NCBI GenBank assembly: GCA_963822575.1
Contig: CAWGHZ010000005.1
Span: forward strand, 434,001 to 498,000
DNA from: CAWGHZ01 sp963822575
GTDB taxonomy: Bacteria > Pseudomonadota > Alphaproteobacteria > MPNO01 > DASWLB01
Length of the DNA: 64,000 nt
Direction of reading: 5' to 3'
Part shown: one piece after another, positions 52,114 to 61,202 of the stretch
Numbering within the stretch: position 1 is the stretch's first letter
Layout: each line of letters starts with the position of its first letter
Made by a program: the position numbers and the translations under genes
The notes under the pieces: model-generated
The model's input: the letters and a program-made list of their open reading frames with translations, nothing else
Databases searched by the model: none
What the model was told of the DNA's origin: nothing

Positions 52114-53147
52114 CGCGAGTGCTGCACGCCATGGCGGGCGCGCCGGTCGGCGGGGCGGAGGAATCCTTCACCCGGCTGGCGTGCGCGCTGGCGCGGCGCG
52201 GCGTCGCCAGCTACGCGCTGATGCGGCCCGACGCGGCGCGCGCGGCACGGCTGCGCGAGGCCGGGTTGGAGGTTGCGGAGGCGCGGTTCGGCGGGCCGCT
52301 CGATCTCGCGACGCCGCGGAAAATGCGCCGTGCGATCGACGCCTGGAAGCCCGACATCGTCGTCACCTGGATGAACCGTGCGACCGCGCACTGCCCGCGC
52401 CGGCGCGGCGGCGACCGGTTCGTCCATGTCGGCTATCCGCATGGTTATTACGCCCCCAAATACTATCGCCGGTGCGACCGGCTGTTCGTGACGACCGAGG
52501 ACATGGCGCGGTTCTACCGCGAGGCGGGCTGGCCCGCCGACCGCATCGACATCGTGCCCAACTTCGCGCCGGAGATCGCCGCGGAGCCGGTGAAGCGGGC
52601 GAGCCTCGCGACGCCGGAGGACGCGAAGCTGCTGCTCGCCCTCGGGCGGCTTCACGTCAACAAGGGGTTCGACACGCTGATCCGCGCGCTGGCGGCGCTG
52701 CCCGGCCACTACCTCTGGCTCGCCGGATCGGGTCCGCGGGACGCCGAGCTGCGCCGGCTGGCCGCCGAGCTGGGCGTCGCCGACCGCATACGCTTCCTGG
52801 GCTGGCGCACCGATGCGCCGGCGCTGCTCGCCGCCTGTGACGCATTCGTCTGCTCGTCGCGCCACGAGCCCTTCGGCAACATTATCCTCGAGGCATGGGC
52901 CGCCCGCGCGCCCATTGTCGCGGCGGCGAGCGAGGGGCCGGGTGCCCTGATCGCAGAAGGCGAGAGCGGGCTTCTGGTCCCCGTCGACGATGCGGCGGCG
53001 CTGGCCGCCGCCATCGCGCGCGTAACCGCCGATCCGGCCTTTGCCGCGTGCCTTGCCGCCGGCGGGCGGACGGCCTACGAACGCGGCTACACCGAGGAGG
53101 CGGTGGCGCGGCATACGATCGCGGTGCTCGCCCGGATCGCGGGTTGA
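52110..53147 (+). CDS. Family 4 glycosyltransferase
   Basis: A 345-residue GT-B enzyme. VGGAEESFTRLA is the N-terminal Gly-rich loop; ALGRLHVNKGFDTLIRA begins the second domain, and SSRHEPFGNIILEAWA is the donor-sugar EX7E motif (E of HEPFG, E of LEAWA). Last gene of the LPS operon. Confidence 0.9.
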   Translation: MTRVLHAMAGAPVGGAEESFTRLACALARRGVASYALMRPDAARAARLREAGLEVAEARFGGPLDLATPRKMRRAIDAWKPDIVVTWMNRATAHCPRRRGGDRFVHVGYPHGYYAPKYYRRCDRLFVTTEDMARFYREAGWPADRIDIVPNFAPEIAAEPVKRASLATPEDAKLLLALGRLHVNKGFDTLIRALAALPGHYLWLAGSGPRDAELRRLAAELGVADRIRFLGWRTDAPALLAACDAFVCSSRHEPFGNIILEAWAARAPIVAAASEGPGALIAEGESGLLVPVDDAAALAAAIARVTADPAFAACLAAGGRTAYERGYTEEAVARHTIAVLARIAG

Positions 53148-53238
53148 AGCTGCGGCCCCCAGCGGTCATCATCGGGGCCGGCGCCCGTGGCCGGGCGTTG
53201 ACCTGCGGAAGGCGCGGCAAGGAAAGGAGGCATCCGTC

Positions 53239-54570
53239 TTGGCGGAACGATATGACCTGATCGTCGCGGGCGGGGTATGCGTCGGCCCCGGCGGGCGCGT
53301 CGAGGCGGATGTCGGCGTGCGCGCCGGCAGGATCGCGGCCATCGGCAAGCTCGACCCCGCCGCGGCAGACCAAGTGATCGACGCCAAGGGGCTCCACGTC
53401 CTGCCGGGCGTGATCGACAGCCAGGTCCATTTCCGCGAGCCCGGCCTGGAGCACAAGGAGGACCTTGCCACCGGCACGCGCGCGGCGGTGCTGGGCGGCG
53501 TCACCGCCGTGTTCGAGATGCCCAACACCAACCCGAATACCGACAGCGAGGCGGCGCTCAACGACAAGCTCGCCCGCGCGAAGGGGCGCGCCTGGTGCGA
53601 CCACGCCTTCTTCGTGGGCGCGACGGCAGAGAACGCCGACGCGCTCGGCGAACTGGAGCGTCTGCCCGGCTGCGTCGGCGTCAAGATGTTCATGGGAAGC
53701 TCGACCGGCACGCTGCTGGTCGCCGACGATCCGACCGTCGCGCGGGTGCTGAAATCCGGCCGGCGGCGCATGGCCGTCCATTCCGAGGATGAGGACCGGC
53801 TGCGCGAGCGGTGGAAGCTGGTCGAGGCCGGCGCCGACGTGGCGCGCCACCCCGAATGGCGGGATGTCGAGACCGCCGCGCGCGCGACGCGCCGGCTGCT
53901 TTCCCTCGCGCGCGACGCCCGGCGGCGGGTCCACGTGCTGCACGTCTCGACCGCCGACGAGCCTGCCCTGCTGCAGGAGGCGCGCGACATCGCGACATTC
54001 GAGATCACGCCGCAGCATCTGACGCTCGCCGCGCCCGAATGCTACGCGCGGCTCGGCACGCTGGCCCAGATGAACCCGCCGATCCGCGACGGACGCCATC
54101 GTGACGCGCTGTGGCGCGCGGTCGCGAGCGGGCTGGCCGACGTGATCGGGTCGGACCATGCGCCACACACGCTGGAGGAGAAGGCGCGCCCCTATCCCAA
54201 GAGCCCGTCGGGCATGCCGGGCGTGCAGACCCTGCTGCCGGTCATGCTCGACCACGTCGCGGGCGGGCGGCTTACCCTCGAACGGCTGGTCGACATGGTG
54301 TGCGCCGGCCCGGCGCGGGTCTACGGCGCGGCGTGCAAGGGCCGCCTCTCGCCCGGCTACGATGCGGACCTCACATTGGTCGACCTCGCCGCCAAGCGCA
54401 CGGTCACGAACGACTGGATTGCGACGCGCGCCGGCTGGTCGCCATTCGACGGGATGGAGGTGACCGGCTGGCCGCGCGCCACCATCGTGCGGGGCCACGT
54501 GGTGATGCGCGATGACGAGGTGCTGGGCGCGCCGCTGGGTGAACCCGTGCGGTTCCTGGAAACGCTGTAG
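53239..54570 (+). CDS. Dihydroorotase-family protein with an altered first metal motif
   Basis: A 443-residue cyclic amidohydrolase. The TTG start at 53239 is supported by a perfect AGGAGG eight bases upstream. It has the carbamylated-Lys candidate in GVKMFMGSSTG, LHVSTADE, and the Asp ligand in GSDHAPHTLEEKA. The first motif of dihydroorotases (HxH) reads SQVHFREPG, with Gln in place of the first His. The protein is commonly labelled dihydroorotase; with this substitution a related hydantoinase- or allantoinase-like role, or a weak PyrC, is possible. It follows the LPS operon by 91 bases and precedes acuI by 10. Confidence 0.85.
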   Translation: MAERYDLIVAGGVCVGPGGRVEADVGVRAGRIAAIGKLDPAAADQVIDAKGLHVLPGVIDSQVHFREPGLEHKEDLATGTRAAVLGGVTAVFEMPNTNPNTDSEAALNDKLARAKGRAWCDHAFFVGATAENADALGELERLPGCVGVKMFMGSSTGTLLVADDPTVARVLKSGRRRMAVHSEDEDRLRERWKLVEAGADVARHPEWRDVETAARATRRLLSLARDARRRVHVLHVSTADEPALLQEARDIATFEITPQHLTLAAPECYARLGTLAQMNPPIRDGRHRDALWRAVASGLADVIGSDHAPHTLEEKARPYPKSPSGMPGVQTLLPVMLDHVAGGRLTLERLVDMVCAGPARVYGAACKGRLSPGYDADLTLVDLAAKRTVTNDWIATRAGWSPFDGMEVTGWPRATIVRGHVVMRDDEVLGAPLGEPVRFLETL

Positions 54571-54580
54571 GGGAGGCGTG

Positions 54581-55582
54581 ATGGCCGAGACGTTCCGGGC
54601 CCTGCTGCTCGAACAGGGCGAAAAGGCGCCGACCGCTCGGATCCGGACGCTCGCCGAGTCGGACCTGCCCGAGGGCGACGTGACGGTCTCCGTCAGCCAT
54701 TCCGACCTCAACTACAAGGACGGGCTAATCCTCGGCGGGCTGGGCGGGCTGGTGCGGACCTATCCGCACGTGCCGGGGATCGACTTCGCCGGCACGGTCG
54801 CCGAATCCAAATCCGACGCATTCAAGCCGGGCGACCGGGTGATCCTGACCGGCTGGCGCGTCGGCGAGACGCATTGGGGCGGGTATGCCGAGCGCGCCCG
54901 CGTGAAGTCCGACTGGCTGGTGAAGATGCCCGAGGGGCTCGACCCCGCGCACGCCATGGCGCTCGGCACCGCAGGCTTCACCGCAATGCTGTCGGTCATG
55001 GCGCTGGAGCAGGCGGGCGTGACGCCGGACGCGGGCGAGGTGCTGGTGACCGGTGCGGGCGGCGGGCTCGGCGGCATCGCCATCGCGCTGTTGGCGAAGC
55101 GGGGCTATCAAGTGGTCGCCGCGACCGGACGGGCGGCCCATGCCGAGCGGCTGAAGGCGCTGGGCGCGGCTTCGGTAATCGACCGCGCCGAGATTTCCGG
55201 CAAGCCCCAGCGGCCACTCGCCTCCGCGCGCTGGGCAGGCTGCGTCGACGCGGTCGGCGGCGCGGCGCTGCCCCAGGTGCTGGCGGCGATGAAGTACGGC
55301 GGAGCGGTCGCCGCCTGCGGCAATGCCGGTGGCGTCGCGTTCGAGACCACGGTTCTGCCCTTCATCTTGCGCGGGGTGCGGTTGATCGGGATCGATTCGG
55401 TCATGTGCCCCAGGGCGCAGCGCGAGGCGGCGTGGCGGCGACTCGCCGCCGAAATGCCGCGCGACAAGCTGGACGCGCTGACCACCACCGTCCGGCTCGA
55501 CGACGTGCCGGCGCTCGGTGCCAAGATCCTGGCGGGCGAGACCGAGGGCCGCATCGTGATCGCCATGGACAAGGCGCATTAA
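54581..55582 (+). CDS. acuI: Acrylyl-CoA reductase-like MDR oxidoreductase (AcuI/YhdH)
   Basis: A 333-residue zinc-free medium-chain reductase that uses NADPH to reduce acrylyl-CoA to propionyl-CoA. Text such as SDLNYKDGLIL near residue 40, HVPGIDFAGTV, the nucleotide-binding TGAGGGLGGIA, and IGIDSVMCP is characteristic of AcuI/YhdH. Zinc ligands of alcohol dehydrogenases are absent. GGGAGG precedes the start; GTG 54578 is a possible alternative three bases upstream. Confidence 0.9.
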   Translation: MAETFRALLLEQGEKAPTARIRTLAESDLPEGDVTVSVSHSDLNYKDGLILGGLGGLVRTYPHVPGIDFAGTVAESKSDAFKPGDRVILTGWRVGETHWGGYAERARVKSDWLVKMPEGLDPAHAMALGTAGFTAMLSVMALEQAGVTPDAGEVLVTGAGGGLGGIAIALLAKRGYQVVAATGRAAHAERLKALGAASVIDRAEISGKPQRPLASARWAGCVDAVGGAALPQVLAAMKYGGAVAACGNAGGVAFETTVLPFILRGVRLIGIDSVMCPRAQREAAWRRLAAEMPRDKLDALTTTVRLDDVPALGAKILAGETEGRIVIAMDKAH

Positions 55583-55667
55583 CCGTCTTCGTTCAGGATC
55601 GGTTAGGCACGACGTCGCATAATCGCCGACGGGCGGCACGGCGCCGCCCGGGGCCGGGCCGGAAACC

Positions 55668-55946
55668 ATGCGTCATATTATGAGGTCGGCCGTCTTCGCG
55701 GGCCTCGCGCTCGCCCTCGCGGGCTGCGCCGACGCCGAGGCGCTGCACGGCGGGCTGAACCCGCTGCAGGAGGCGTTCGGCTGGAACGCGGAGAAGCTCG
55801 CGCGCGTCAACTGGCTGGCGCCGCTGCCCTATACGCCCGAGCCGCGCTACTGCTACCGCACGCTGGCTGCGGCCGATTGCTATGTGCGCCCGCAGCCCGA
55901 CGCGACGAACCGCCTGGTCGGCTACGCCGGACCGCCGCCCTATTGA
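55668..55946 (+). CDS. Small lipoprotein
   Basis: A 92-residue protein with a short signal peptide and lipobox ALAGC (Cys near residue 21). The mature part is Pro-, Tyr- and Trp-rich (WLAPLPYTPEPRYCYR) with two further cysteines that could form a disulfide. Its stop is two bases from the stop of convergent rpoH. It is likely inner- or outer-membrane anchored, of unknown function. Confidence 0.8.
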   Translation: MRHIMRSAVFAGLALALAGCADAEALHGGLNPLQEAFGWNAEKLARVNWLAPLPYTPEPRYCYRTLAAADCYVRPQPDATNRLVGYAGPPPY

Positions 55947-55948
55947 GT

Positions 55949-56863
55949 TCAGCGCGTGCGCGATTCGACCGCGGCGTCACGGTGCGCCTGACGGTCGATG
56001 GCGGCGGCGCGGATCGCCTTCTGCAGCTTCTCGAAGGCGCGCACCTCGATCTGGCGCACCCGTTCGCGTGAGATGCCGTATTCCTGCGACAGCTCCTCGA
56101 GGGTCGAAGGCTCGTCCTTGAGGCGCCGCTCGGTAAGGATGCGCCGCTCGCGCTTGTTGAGGTTCTTCATCGCGGCCGTCAGCATCTCGCGCCTTCCGTC
56201 CAGCTCTTCGCGCTCGGCGAGCACCGTTTCCTGCGAATCCAACTCGTCGACCAGCCAGTCCTGCCATTCGCCCTCGCCCTCGGCGCGGAGCGGCGCGTTG
56301 AGCGAATGGTCGGGCGCGGCGAGGCGGCGGTTCATCGACACCACGTCGTCCTCCGGCACCTCCAGCCGCTTGGCGATCTCCTTCACGCTTTCGGGCGAGA
56401 GGTCGCCCTCCTCGATCTCCTGGAGCTGGCCCTTGAGCTTGCGCAGGTTGAAGAACAGCTTCTTCTGCGCCGCCGTGGTGCCCATCTTCACCAGCGACCA
56501 GCTATGCAGGATGTATTCCTGGATCGAGGCGCGGATCCACCACATGGCGTAGGTGGCGAGGCGGAAGCCGCGGTCGGGATCGAAGCGGCGCACCGCCTGC
56601 ATCATGCCGACATTGCCTTCGCTGATCAGCTCGCCCAGCGGCAGGCCGTAGCCGCGATAGCCCATGGCGATCTTGGCGACCAGCCGCAGATGGCTGGTGA
56701 CGAGCTGGTGCGCGGCTTCGGTGTCGCCGTGCTCGCGCCAACGCTTGGCCAGCATGTATTCCTGGTCGGCGCCCAGCATCGGAAATTTGCGAATCTCCTG
56801 CAGGTAGCGGGCGAGATTCGTTTCCGGACTGACCTTGGTCAGACTTGGCAATCGTGTATTCAT
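55949..56863 (-). CDS. rpoH: Heat-shock sigma factor RpoH (sigma32 family)
   Basis: A 304-residue sigma factor directing transcription of chaperone and protease genes. Regions 2-4 are complete: LVTSHLRLVAKIAMGYRGYG, the -10 recognition part with TYAMWWIRASIQEYIL, the RpoH box QKKLFFNLRKLK, and the helix-turn-helix YGISRERVRQIEVRAFEKL. A promoter of the EcfG type lies upstream (56948-56972), which would link the gene to the general stress response. It stands alone between a lipoprotein gene and rluD. Confidence 0.95.
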   Translation of the reverse strand: MNTRLPSLTKVSPETNLARYLQEIRKFPMLGADQEYMLAKRWREHGDTEAAHQLVTSHLRLVAKIAMGYRGYGLPLGELISEGNVGMMQAVRRFDPDRGFRLATYAMWWIRASIQEYILHSWSLVKMGTTAAQKKLFFNLRKLKGQLQEIEEGDLSPESVKEIAKRLEVPEDDVVSMNRRLAAPDHSLNAPLRAEGEGEWQDWLVDELDSQETVLAEREELDGRREMLTAAMKNLNKRERRILTERRLKDEPSTLEELSQEYGISRERVRQIEVRAFEKLQKAIRAAAIDRQAHRDAAVESRTR

Positions 56864-56947
56864 TCGTGTGCCTTCCCCCTGGCCGGACCCCGCGCCCGTC
56901 GCGCTTCCCCCTTCAGGGCGGCCGTTCTAGTAGGTTCATACGGGGTT

Positions 56948-56972
56948 AACGATGGGTAAATGGGCCCGTTCC
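56948..56972 (-). promoter_or_regulatory. EcfG-type (general stress) promoter of rpoH
   Basis: On the minus strand GGAAC (56968-56972), exactly 16 bases, then CGTT (56948-56951): a full match to the EcfG/RpoE2 consensus of alphaproteobacteria. It lies 85 bases upstream of the rpoH start. Control of an rpoH gene by RpoE2 is known from rhizobia. Confidence 0.65.
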
Positions 56973-56975
56973 AGG

Positions 56976-57957
56976 TTATATAGCCTCTAAGCAGAGCTCT
57001 AACGTATTCATGGATGAAGGCGAATCTTTGACGAAATCAAGGCGTTCGCCGGTGGCCGGGTGGACGAAGCCGAGCCGGAAGGCATCGAGCGCCTGGTGGC
57101 CCAGCGCGGCCACGGCGGGGATCGCGGCCGCGGCCCCATGGCGCCGGGCCGCCTGCGCCCCGCCGCCATAGGTCGTATCGCCCACCACGGGGTGGCCGAT
57201 CCGCGCCATATGTACACGAATCTGGTGCGTCCTTCCCGTCTCCAGCTGGCATTCCACGAGAACTCGCCGCCCGTCCCACGCGCCGTATCACGCGATAATT
57301 GGTGGCCGCCGGCTTCCCCCCTTTTTCCACCACCGCCATCTTCTTCCGGTCGTGCGTTGCCCGCCCGATATTGCCCTCGATGCGCCCCTCGGCCGGGCGC
57401 GGGGTACCCCATACCAGCGCGCGGTAGACGCGCGTCACCGTGTGGCCCGCGAACTGGGCGGCGAGGTCGCGATGCGTCTCGTCGTCCTTGGCAACGACCA
57501 TCAGCCCGGACGTGTCCTTGTCGAGCCGATGGACGATGCCCGGCCGGCGCACCCCGCCAATGCCCGACAGCGACGCGCCGCAATGGGCGAGGAGCGCGTT
57601 GACCAGCGTGCCGCGCGTCGCGCCGGGCGCCGGGTGGACCACCATGCCGGCCGGCTTGTCGAGGACGACCAAGTGCGCGTCCTCGTAGAGGATGTCGAGC
57701 GCGACCGCCTCGGGCACGGGCTTGGCCGGCGCAGGCGGCGGCACGACCACGTGGAATTCCTGGCCCGGTTTGACCCGGTAGGACGGCTCGGCTATGGTCG
57801 CGCCGGCCTGCGAGACATGGCCCGCCGCGATCAGCGCCTGGGCTTGGCTGCGCGACAGGCCGGGCACCCGGTCGGCAACCAGCCGGTCGAGCCGGGCGCC
57901 CGCAGAGGCCGGCCCGGCCGTCACGCGGTGCGTGCGGCCGTCCCCTTCCGTGCTCAT
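56976..57957 (-). CDS. rluD: 23S rRNA pseudouridine synthase RluD family, one frameshift
   Basis: About 326 residues, the length of E. coli RluD, when one extra base at 57282-57288 is removed. It begins STEGDGRTHRVTAGP and has an S4 RNA-binding domain (ARLDRLVADRVPGLSRSQAQ), then the catalytic Asp in HRLDKDTSGLMVVAK, and after the break the conserved VECQLETGRTHQIRVHM. The frameshift lies just before the last motif; a sequence error is more likely than loss of the gene. The start at 57957 is only 21 bases from the divergent DUF6476-like gene. Confidence 0.9.
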
Positions 57958-57978
57958 TCCGGCGAGAGACCACAAATC

Positions 57979-58314
57979 ATGGCGATGCTCAAGGGGCTGG
58001 TCGTCGTTCTCGGCGTGCTGATCGTCGTCGCGCTCGGCGTGATCGCGGTCACGGTGGCGACCCGCGTGTCGGCGCCCACGAAACCCGCCGCGACCGCATC
58101 TGCCAGCGCGGCGGCGCTCACCGGCGCGTTCGGCAATGTGCGCGTTGCCCTGCCGGCGGGCGCGCGGGTGCTCGAAACCCACATCGAGGGCGGCCGGCTG
58201 GTGCTGCGAGTCGCCAGGCTGGACGGCAGCGAGGCGGTGCTCGCCTACGATTTGGCGACGGGCCGCGAAGCCGGAGCGATCGAGCTCACGACCGCGCCCG
58301 CGGGCACGAAATAG
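57979..58314 (+). CDS. DUF6476-like small membrane protein
   Basis: A 111-residue protein: an N-terminal membrane helix (LKGLVVVLGVLIVVALGVIA) and a soluble, periplasmic-looking domain with ALPAGARVLETHIEGGRL and GSEAVLAYDLATG. This matches the small alphaproteobacterial DUF6476 family, regularly found divergent from rluD. Function unknown. The convergent cytochrome c gene ends three bases from its stop. Confidence 0.75.
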   Translation: MAMLKGLVVVLGVLIVVALGVIAVTVATRVSAPTKPAATASASAAALTGAFGNVRVALPAGARVLETHIEGGRLVLRVARLDGSEAVLAYDLATGREAGAIELTTAPAGTK

Positions 58315-58317
58315 ACG

Positions 58318-59187
58318 CTACTGCACCTTGTGGCGGATCGGCTTCATCGAGTGCAAGTACATCACCACCGCGTCGAGATCGCCGGGCGTCATCTTGGCGA
58401 AGTGACTGTACGGCATCGGTACGCCCATCTTGCGGCCGGTAATGTGGATGCCGGTGGTGATGACCTTCTTGATCTGGTCGTCCGTCCAGTTGCCGATGCC
58501 GGTTTCCTTGTCGGGCGTGATGTTGGCCGACATGATCACGCCGCCGCCCGGCTGCTCGAACGGGAACCCGCCAGCGCCGAGCGAATTCTCGAAATCGTAG
58601 CGGCCGCGCACCTGCGGCGTGTGGCATTCCAGGCAGTGGGCGAGCGGGCCCGCGATGTAGGCGCCATACTCGACCGTCGCTCCGCGCGGCGGCGCGGCAA
58701 CGTGGCCGGCCGGCGGCGGCGCGTGCAGCGGCATCTTGTAGTTCGACCGCACGACCTGGTGCTTGATCGGCTTGATCGTGCGCAGATAGGCGACGAGCGC
58801 ATTCACGTCGTCGTCGCCCATGCGGTTGTAGAACTCGATCGGCATGGGCGGGCCGATGACCGTATTGTCCGGCCGGCGGCCGTCACGGATGGCGTTGCGG
58901 ATCTGCTCGTCCGTCCAGCCGCCGATGCCGGTCGCCTTGTCCTGGGTGATGTTCTGGCTCACTGCGTGGAATACGGGCGAGGTGAACACGAACCCGCCGG
59001 CATAACGCATGCCCCGGCCGGGCGGGCCCGGGATGGTGTGGCAGTCGTCGCAGCCGACGATAGCGTTCATCAGGTAGGCGCCGCGTTCGACCGGCGTCTC
59101 GGCCGCGGCGAAGCCGGCGTGGAACAGCAGCGCGGCGGATACGAGAAGAGAACCGGCGTGGAACGCGCGCCCTATCGCGACATGCAT
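58318..59187 (-). CDS. Periplasmic dihaem cytochrome c
   Basis: A 289-residue exported protein: signal peptide with AAA near residue 29, then two c-type haem domains with CDDCH near residue 46 and CLECH near residue 185, and Met ligands candidates such as PPMPIEF and GVPMPYS in each half. The two halves are similar (NITQDKATGIGGWTDEQI and NITPDKETGIGNWTDDQI), so the protein arose by internal duplication. Proteins of this group serve as electron acceptors of periplasmic dehydrogenases, for example in alcohol or aldehyde oxidation. No dehydrogenase is adjacent. Confidence 0.9.
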   Translation of the reverse strand: MHVAIGRAFHAGSLLVSAALLFHAGFAAAETPVERGAYLMNAIVGCDDCHTIPGPPGRGMRYAGGFVFTSPVFHAVSQNITQDKATGIGGWTDEQIRNAIRDGRRPDNTVIGPPMPIEFYNRMGDDDVNALVAYLRTIKPIKHQVVRSNYKMPLHAPPPAGHVAAPPRGATVEYGAYIAGPLAHCLECHTPQVRGRYDFENSLGAGGFPFEQPGGGVIMSANITPDKETGIGNWTDDQIKKVITTGIHITGRKMGVPMPYSHFAKMTPGDLDAVVMYLHSMKPIRHKVQ

Positions 59188-59350
59188 CGTAGCCCCCTAA
59201 TCCCTCCCCGCCGCGAAATCGGGCGGGTTCGACGGAATAAGAGCAAACGCGGCGTTTCGCCGCAACGAGCTTGCTGCGGCCACTGTGGATAACCGGCCGC
59301 GATGGGACGCTTGATCGCCGCCCGCCCTTGCCCTATGTGTTGGCCGCCGC

Positions 59351-59426
59351 GTCCCCTTCGTCTAGTGGCCTAGGACGTCGCCCTCTCACGGCGATAACAG
59401 GGGTTCGAATCCCCTAGGGGACGCCA
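59351..59426 (+). tRNA. tRNA-Glu (anticodon CTC)
   Basis: Acceptor GTCCCCT/AGGGGAC, anticodon loop CTCTCAC with CTC at positions 34-36, T arm GGGTTCGAATCCC, encoded CCA. The 3' end faces the phage-like genes at 59.5-64 kb, as for an element inserted behind this tRNA. Confidence 0.95.
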
Positions 59427-59453
59427 GTGTTTTTGCCCTTCCCGACCCCTCTG

Positions 59454-59474
59454 TACGGCATAGATACGGCATAG
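59454..59474. repeat. Tandem 10-base repeat TACGGCATAG next to tRNA-Glu
   Basis: TACGGCATAG at 59454-59463 and again at 59465-59474, one helical turn (11 bases) apart and 28 bases beyond the tRNA. Short direct repeats at one-turn spacing near an attachment site are typical of arm-type sites for a tyrosine recombinase or of Xis sites. Confidence 0.4.
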
Positions 59475-59561
59475 CGCCCCCTCGGGAGGCCGAATTCAGC
59501 CCCAAAAAGCGAACGGCCCGCGCGATGGCGGGCCGCTCAGGTTGCCGGGTGCGGCGGCCAG

Positions 59562-59960
59562 TTATGGCGCGCCGGTGAGCGCCATCCGAGCAGGTGCAGG
59601 GACCGCGGCCGGATCCTCGTCCATCGCTTCGCGCGCCATCGCCCACGATGCGGCACGATCTTGTTCCGGGATCGCCGCCCAGTACTCGGCCGTCCACGGC
59701 GCCACAATCGACATGGCTTCCGCATAGCGCATGCCTTTCGCGTCCAATATCCACACCACAAGTTCTCCCCCGAACCGCAGGAACTCCGCCTCGGCTTCGT
59801 CGCGGTTGAAGTACCGTCCGTAGTCATCGAGCGTCCAGATCGTGCGGGGCGCACCATTCGGCACTTCGATGGGGCTCACCTCATCAAGCGTCAGGCCGGC
59901 TCGGCGCACGTCGAGCTCGCACGTATAGAAAGCCCTCATGGCTTGGTAGATCGTTTGCAT
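59562..59960 (-). CDS. Hypothetical protein of the tRNA-Glu element
   Basis: A 132-residue soluble protein with a good GGGAGG ribosome binding site before ATG 59960. The text (LTLDEVSPIEVPNGAPRTIW, RYFNRDEAEAEFLRFGGEL) is of normal protein character but I recognise no family. It is transcribed towards the tRNA, alone. Confidence 0.7.
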   Translation of the reverse strand: MQTIYQAMRAFYTCELDVRRAGLTLDEVSPIEVPNGAPRTIWTLDDYGRYFNRDEAEAEFLRFGGELVVWILDAKGMRYAEAMSIVAPWTAEYWAAIPEQDRAASWAMAREAMDEDPAAVPAPARMALTGAP

Positions 59961-60448
59961 CGGGACCTCCCATCAATGTCACGTCCCGAATATGGGCGCA
60001 CGCGGCCCGCGCGTCAATACCTAAGTTATTGATTTTATGTATGTTTTTGCGCATATCGCGACCCGACAAACCCGACAAGATCGAGGGCCGGCGCGGTGCC
60101 TGGCGGTGTTCGTCGCATGGACGGCGCCCGACGGTGGCGGCTCATTCGACCCCTGCCCTCCGGCCCCCCGGCATGCCCCTGCGCGCGTTACCGAAAACGC
60201 CGTCAAGCCCACTCCGAAAATTGCTGGTCGCCGAAAACCCTTTTGGTTCAACCAGGTACGTGGCATTGACAATTCCTCCCCTCGTTCTCATACTTTCATC
60301 AGCGCCCGACATCCGCGGCACGACTTGTGACGGCGAGAAAATCGGGCAGGGCGCGCTCCCGCCTCGCCAGCGACCTGTGAAAAGCCCGCACCAACGTCTC
60401 CGTGCCCTCTGGGCACGCGGGGCAACATGCGGCTTTGGAGCGCTGGCG
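59961..60448. other. Non-coding region with AT-rich segment and promoter candidate
   Basis: About 490 bases without a supported gene; open frames run through but lack start sites and protein-like text. An AT-rich patch lies at 60010-60050. A sigma70-like promoter points to the excisionase-like gene: TTGACA (60266-60271), 17 bases, CATACT (60289-60294). Confidence 0.45.
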
Positions 60449-60697
60449 ATGGACGCGATGATTTCCGAACAAGTGGCGGGCGCAGTAGCGCGGCCCGCAA
60501 AGAGCCCCGTCGATGGGGCTGCCAAGCTTGCCTACACGGTCGAGGAAGCGGCTGACGCCGCGGCGATCGGCCGAACCAGTCTTTACCGAGCCATCAAGGA
60601 TGGCGAACTGCGCGCGCGAAAGCACGGGCGCCGCACCGTGATCCTGCGCGCCGATCTCGAAAATTTTCTCACGAAGCTTCTCCCCGTGGCCGCCTAG
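60449..60697 (+). CDS. Excisionase-family (MerR-like helix-turn-helix) protein
   Basis: An 82-residue DNA-binding protein. The segment KLAYTVEEAADAAAIGRTSL, then YRAIKDGELRARKHGRRTV and ILRADLENFL, is the typical excisionase/AlpA fold. GGAG stands eight bases before ATG 60449; a long in-frame upstream extension is rejected as non-coding. It would help excision or regulate the element. Confidence 0.85.
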   Translation: MDAMISEQVAGAVARPAKSPVDGAAKLAYTVEEAADAAAIGRTSLYRAIKDGELRARKHGRRTVILRADLENFLTKLLPVAA

Positions 60698-60881
60698 CGC
60701 CGCCCGTCTTTCCCGCGCGCAGAGCACCGCGCGCAGCGTAGTGGTACCCGCCAATGTCCAGAGTTCCTGTCTTCCGAAATTCCGATCCGGTGCAAAGCGC
60801 CGGCAGCGCCCCGTGCCTTCCCCCTTGTTGTCGGAACCTGTCGGTCGGCACGGGGCGCCTTCCCTTCGCGGGCTCCGTGCG

Positions 60882-61202
60882 ATGAGTGCCGTGGCCATGG
60901 CGCCCGCGGCGGCTGAGTTCTGGGAAATGAACGCGCACGACGTGGCGTTTTTCCAGGCCAACCCGACCCGCAACTGGCACCTCCGCTGGGCATGCCAATT
61001 CGAGCGCAACCAGATCGGTGCCGAGCCGACCGATCGCGTTATCGTCGTGTCGCAGCGCTCGCCCGACGCGCGGTGGGTTCTCAACCTACGCGACGACGTG
61101 CTCGACCCCGCCGACAGCGACGAAAACGGCGCCCGCATCGCTGCGTACGCTAACGCGAACCTTGTCGCGCGCGACGCGGCTCCGGCCGGAGGTGCCGCGT
61201 AA
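60882..61202 (+). CDS. Phage-type hypothetical protein
   Basis: A 106-residue protein: AEFWEMNAHDVAFFQANPTR, WHLRWACQFERNQIG, VVSQRSPDARWVLNLRDDVL. Starts at 60882, 60897 or 60927 are possible; none has a strong ribosome binding site. Its TAA overlaps the ATG of the next gene (TAATG). Similar short proteins precede structural genes in podoviruses, but I cannot name a family. Confidence 0.65.
   Translation: MSAVAMAPAAAEFWEMNAHDVAFFQANPTRNWHLRWACQFERNQIGAEPTDRVIVVSQRSPDARWVLNLRDDVLDPADSDENGARIAAYANANLVARDAAPAGGAA

Noticed and set aside
60029..60448. Upstream extension of the excisionase-like frame (140 more codons)
   Set aside because: No ribosome binding site, non-protein-like composition, and a promoter candidate lies inside; the start at 60449 has GGAG.
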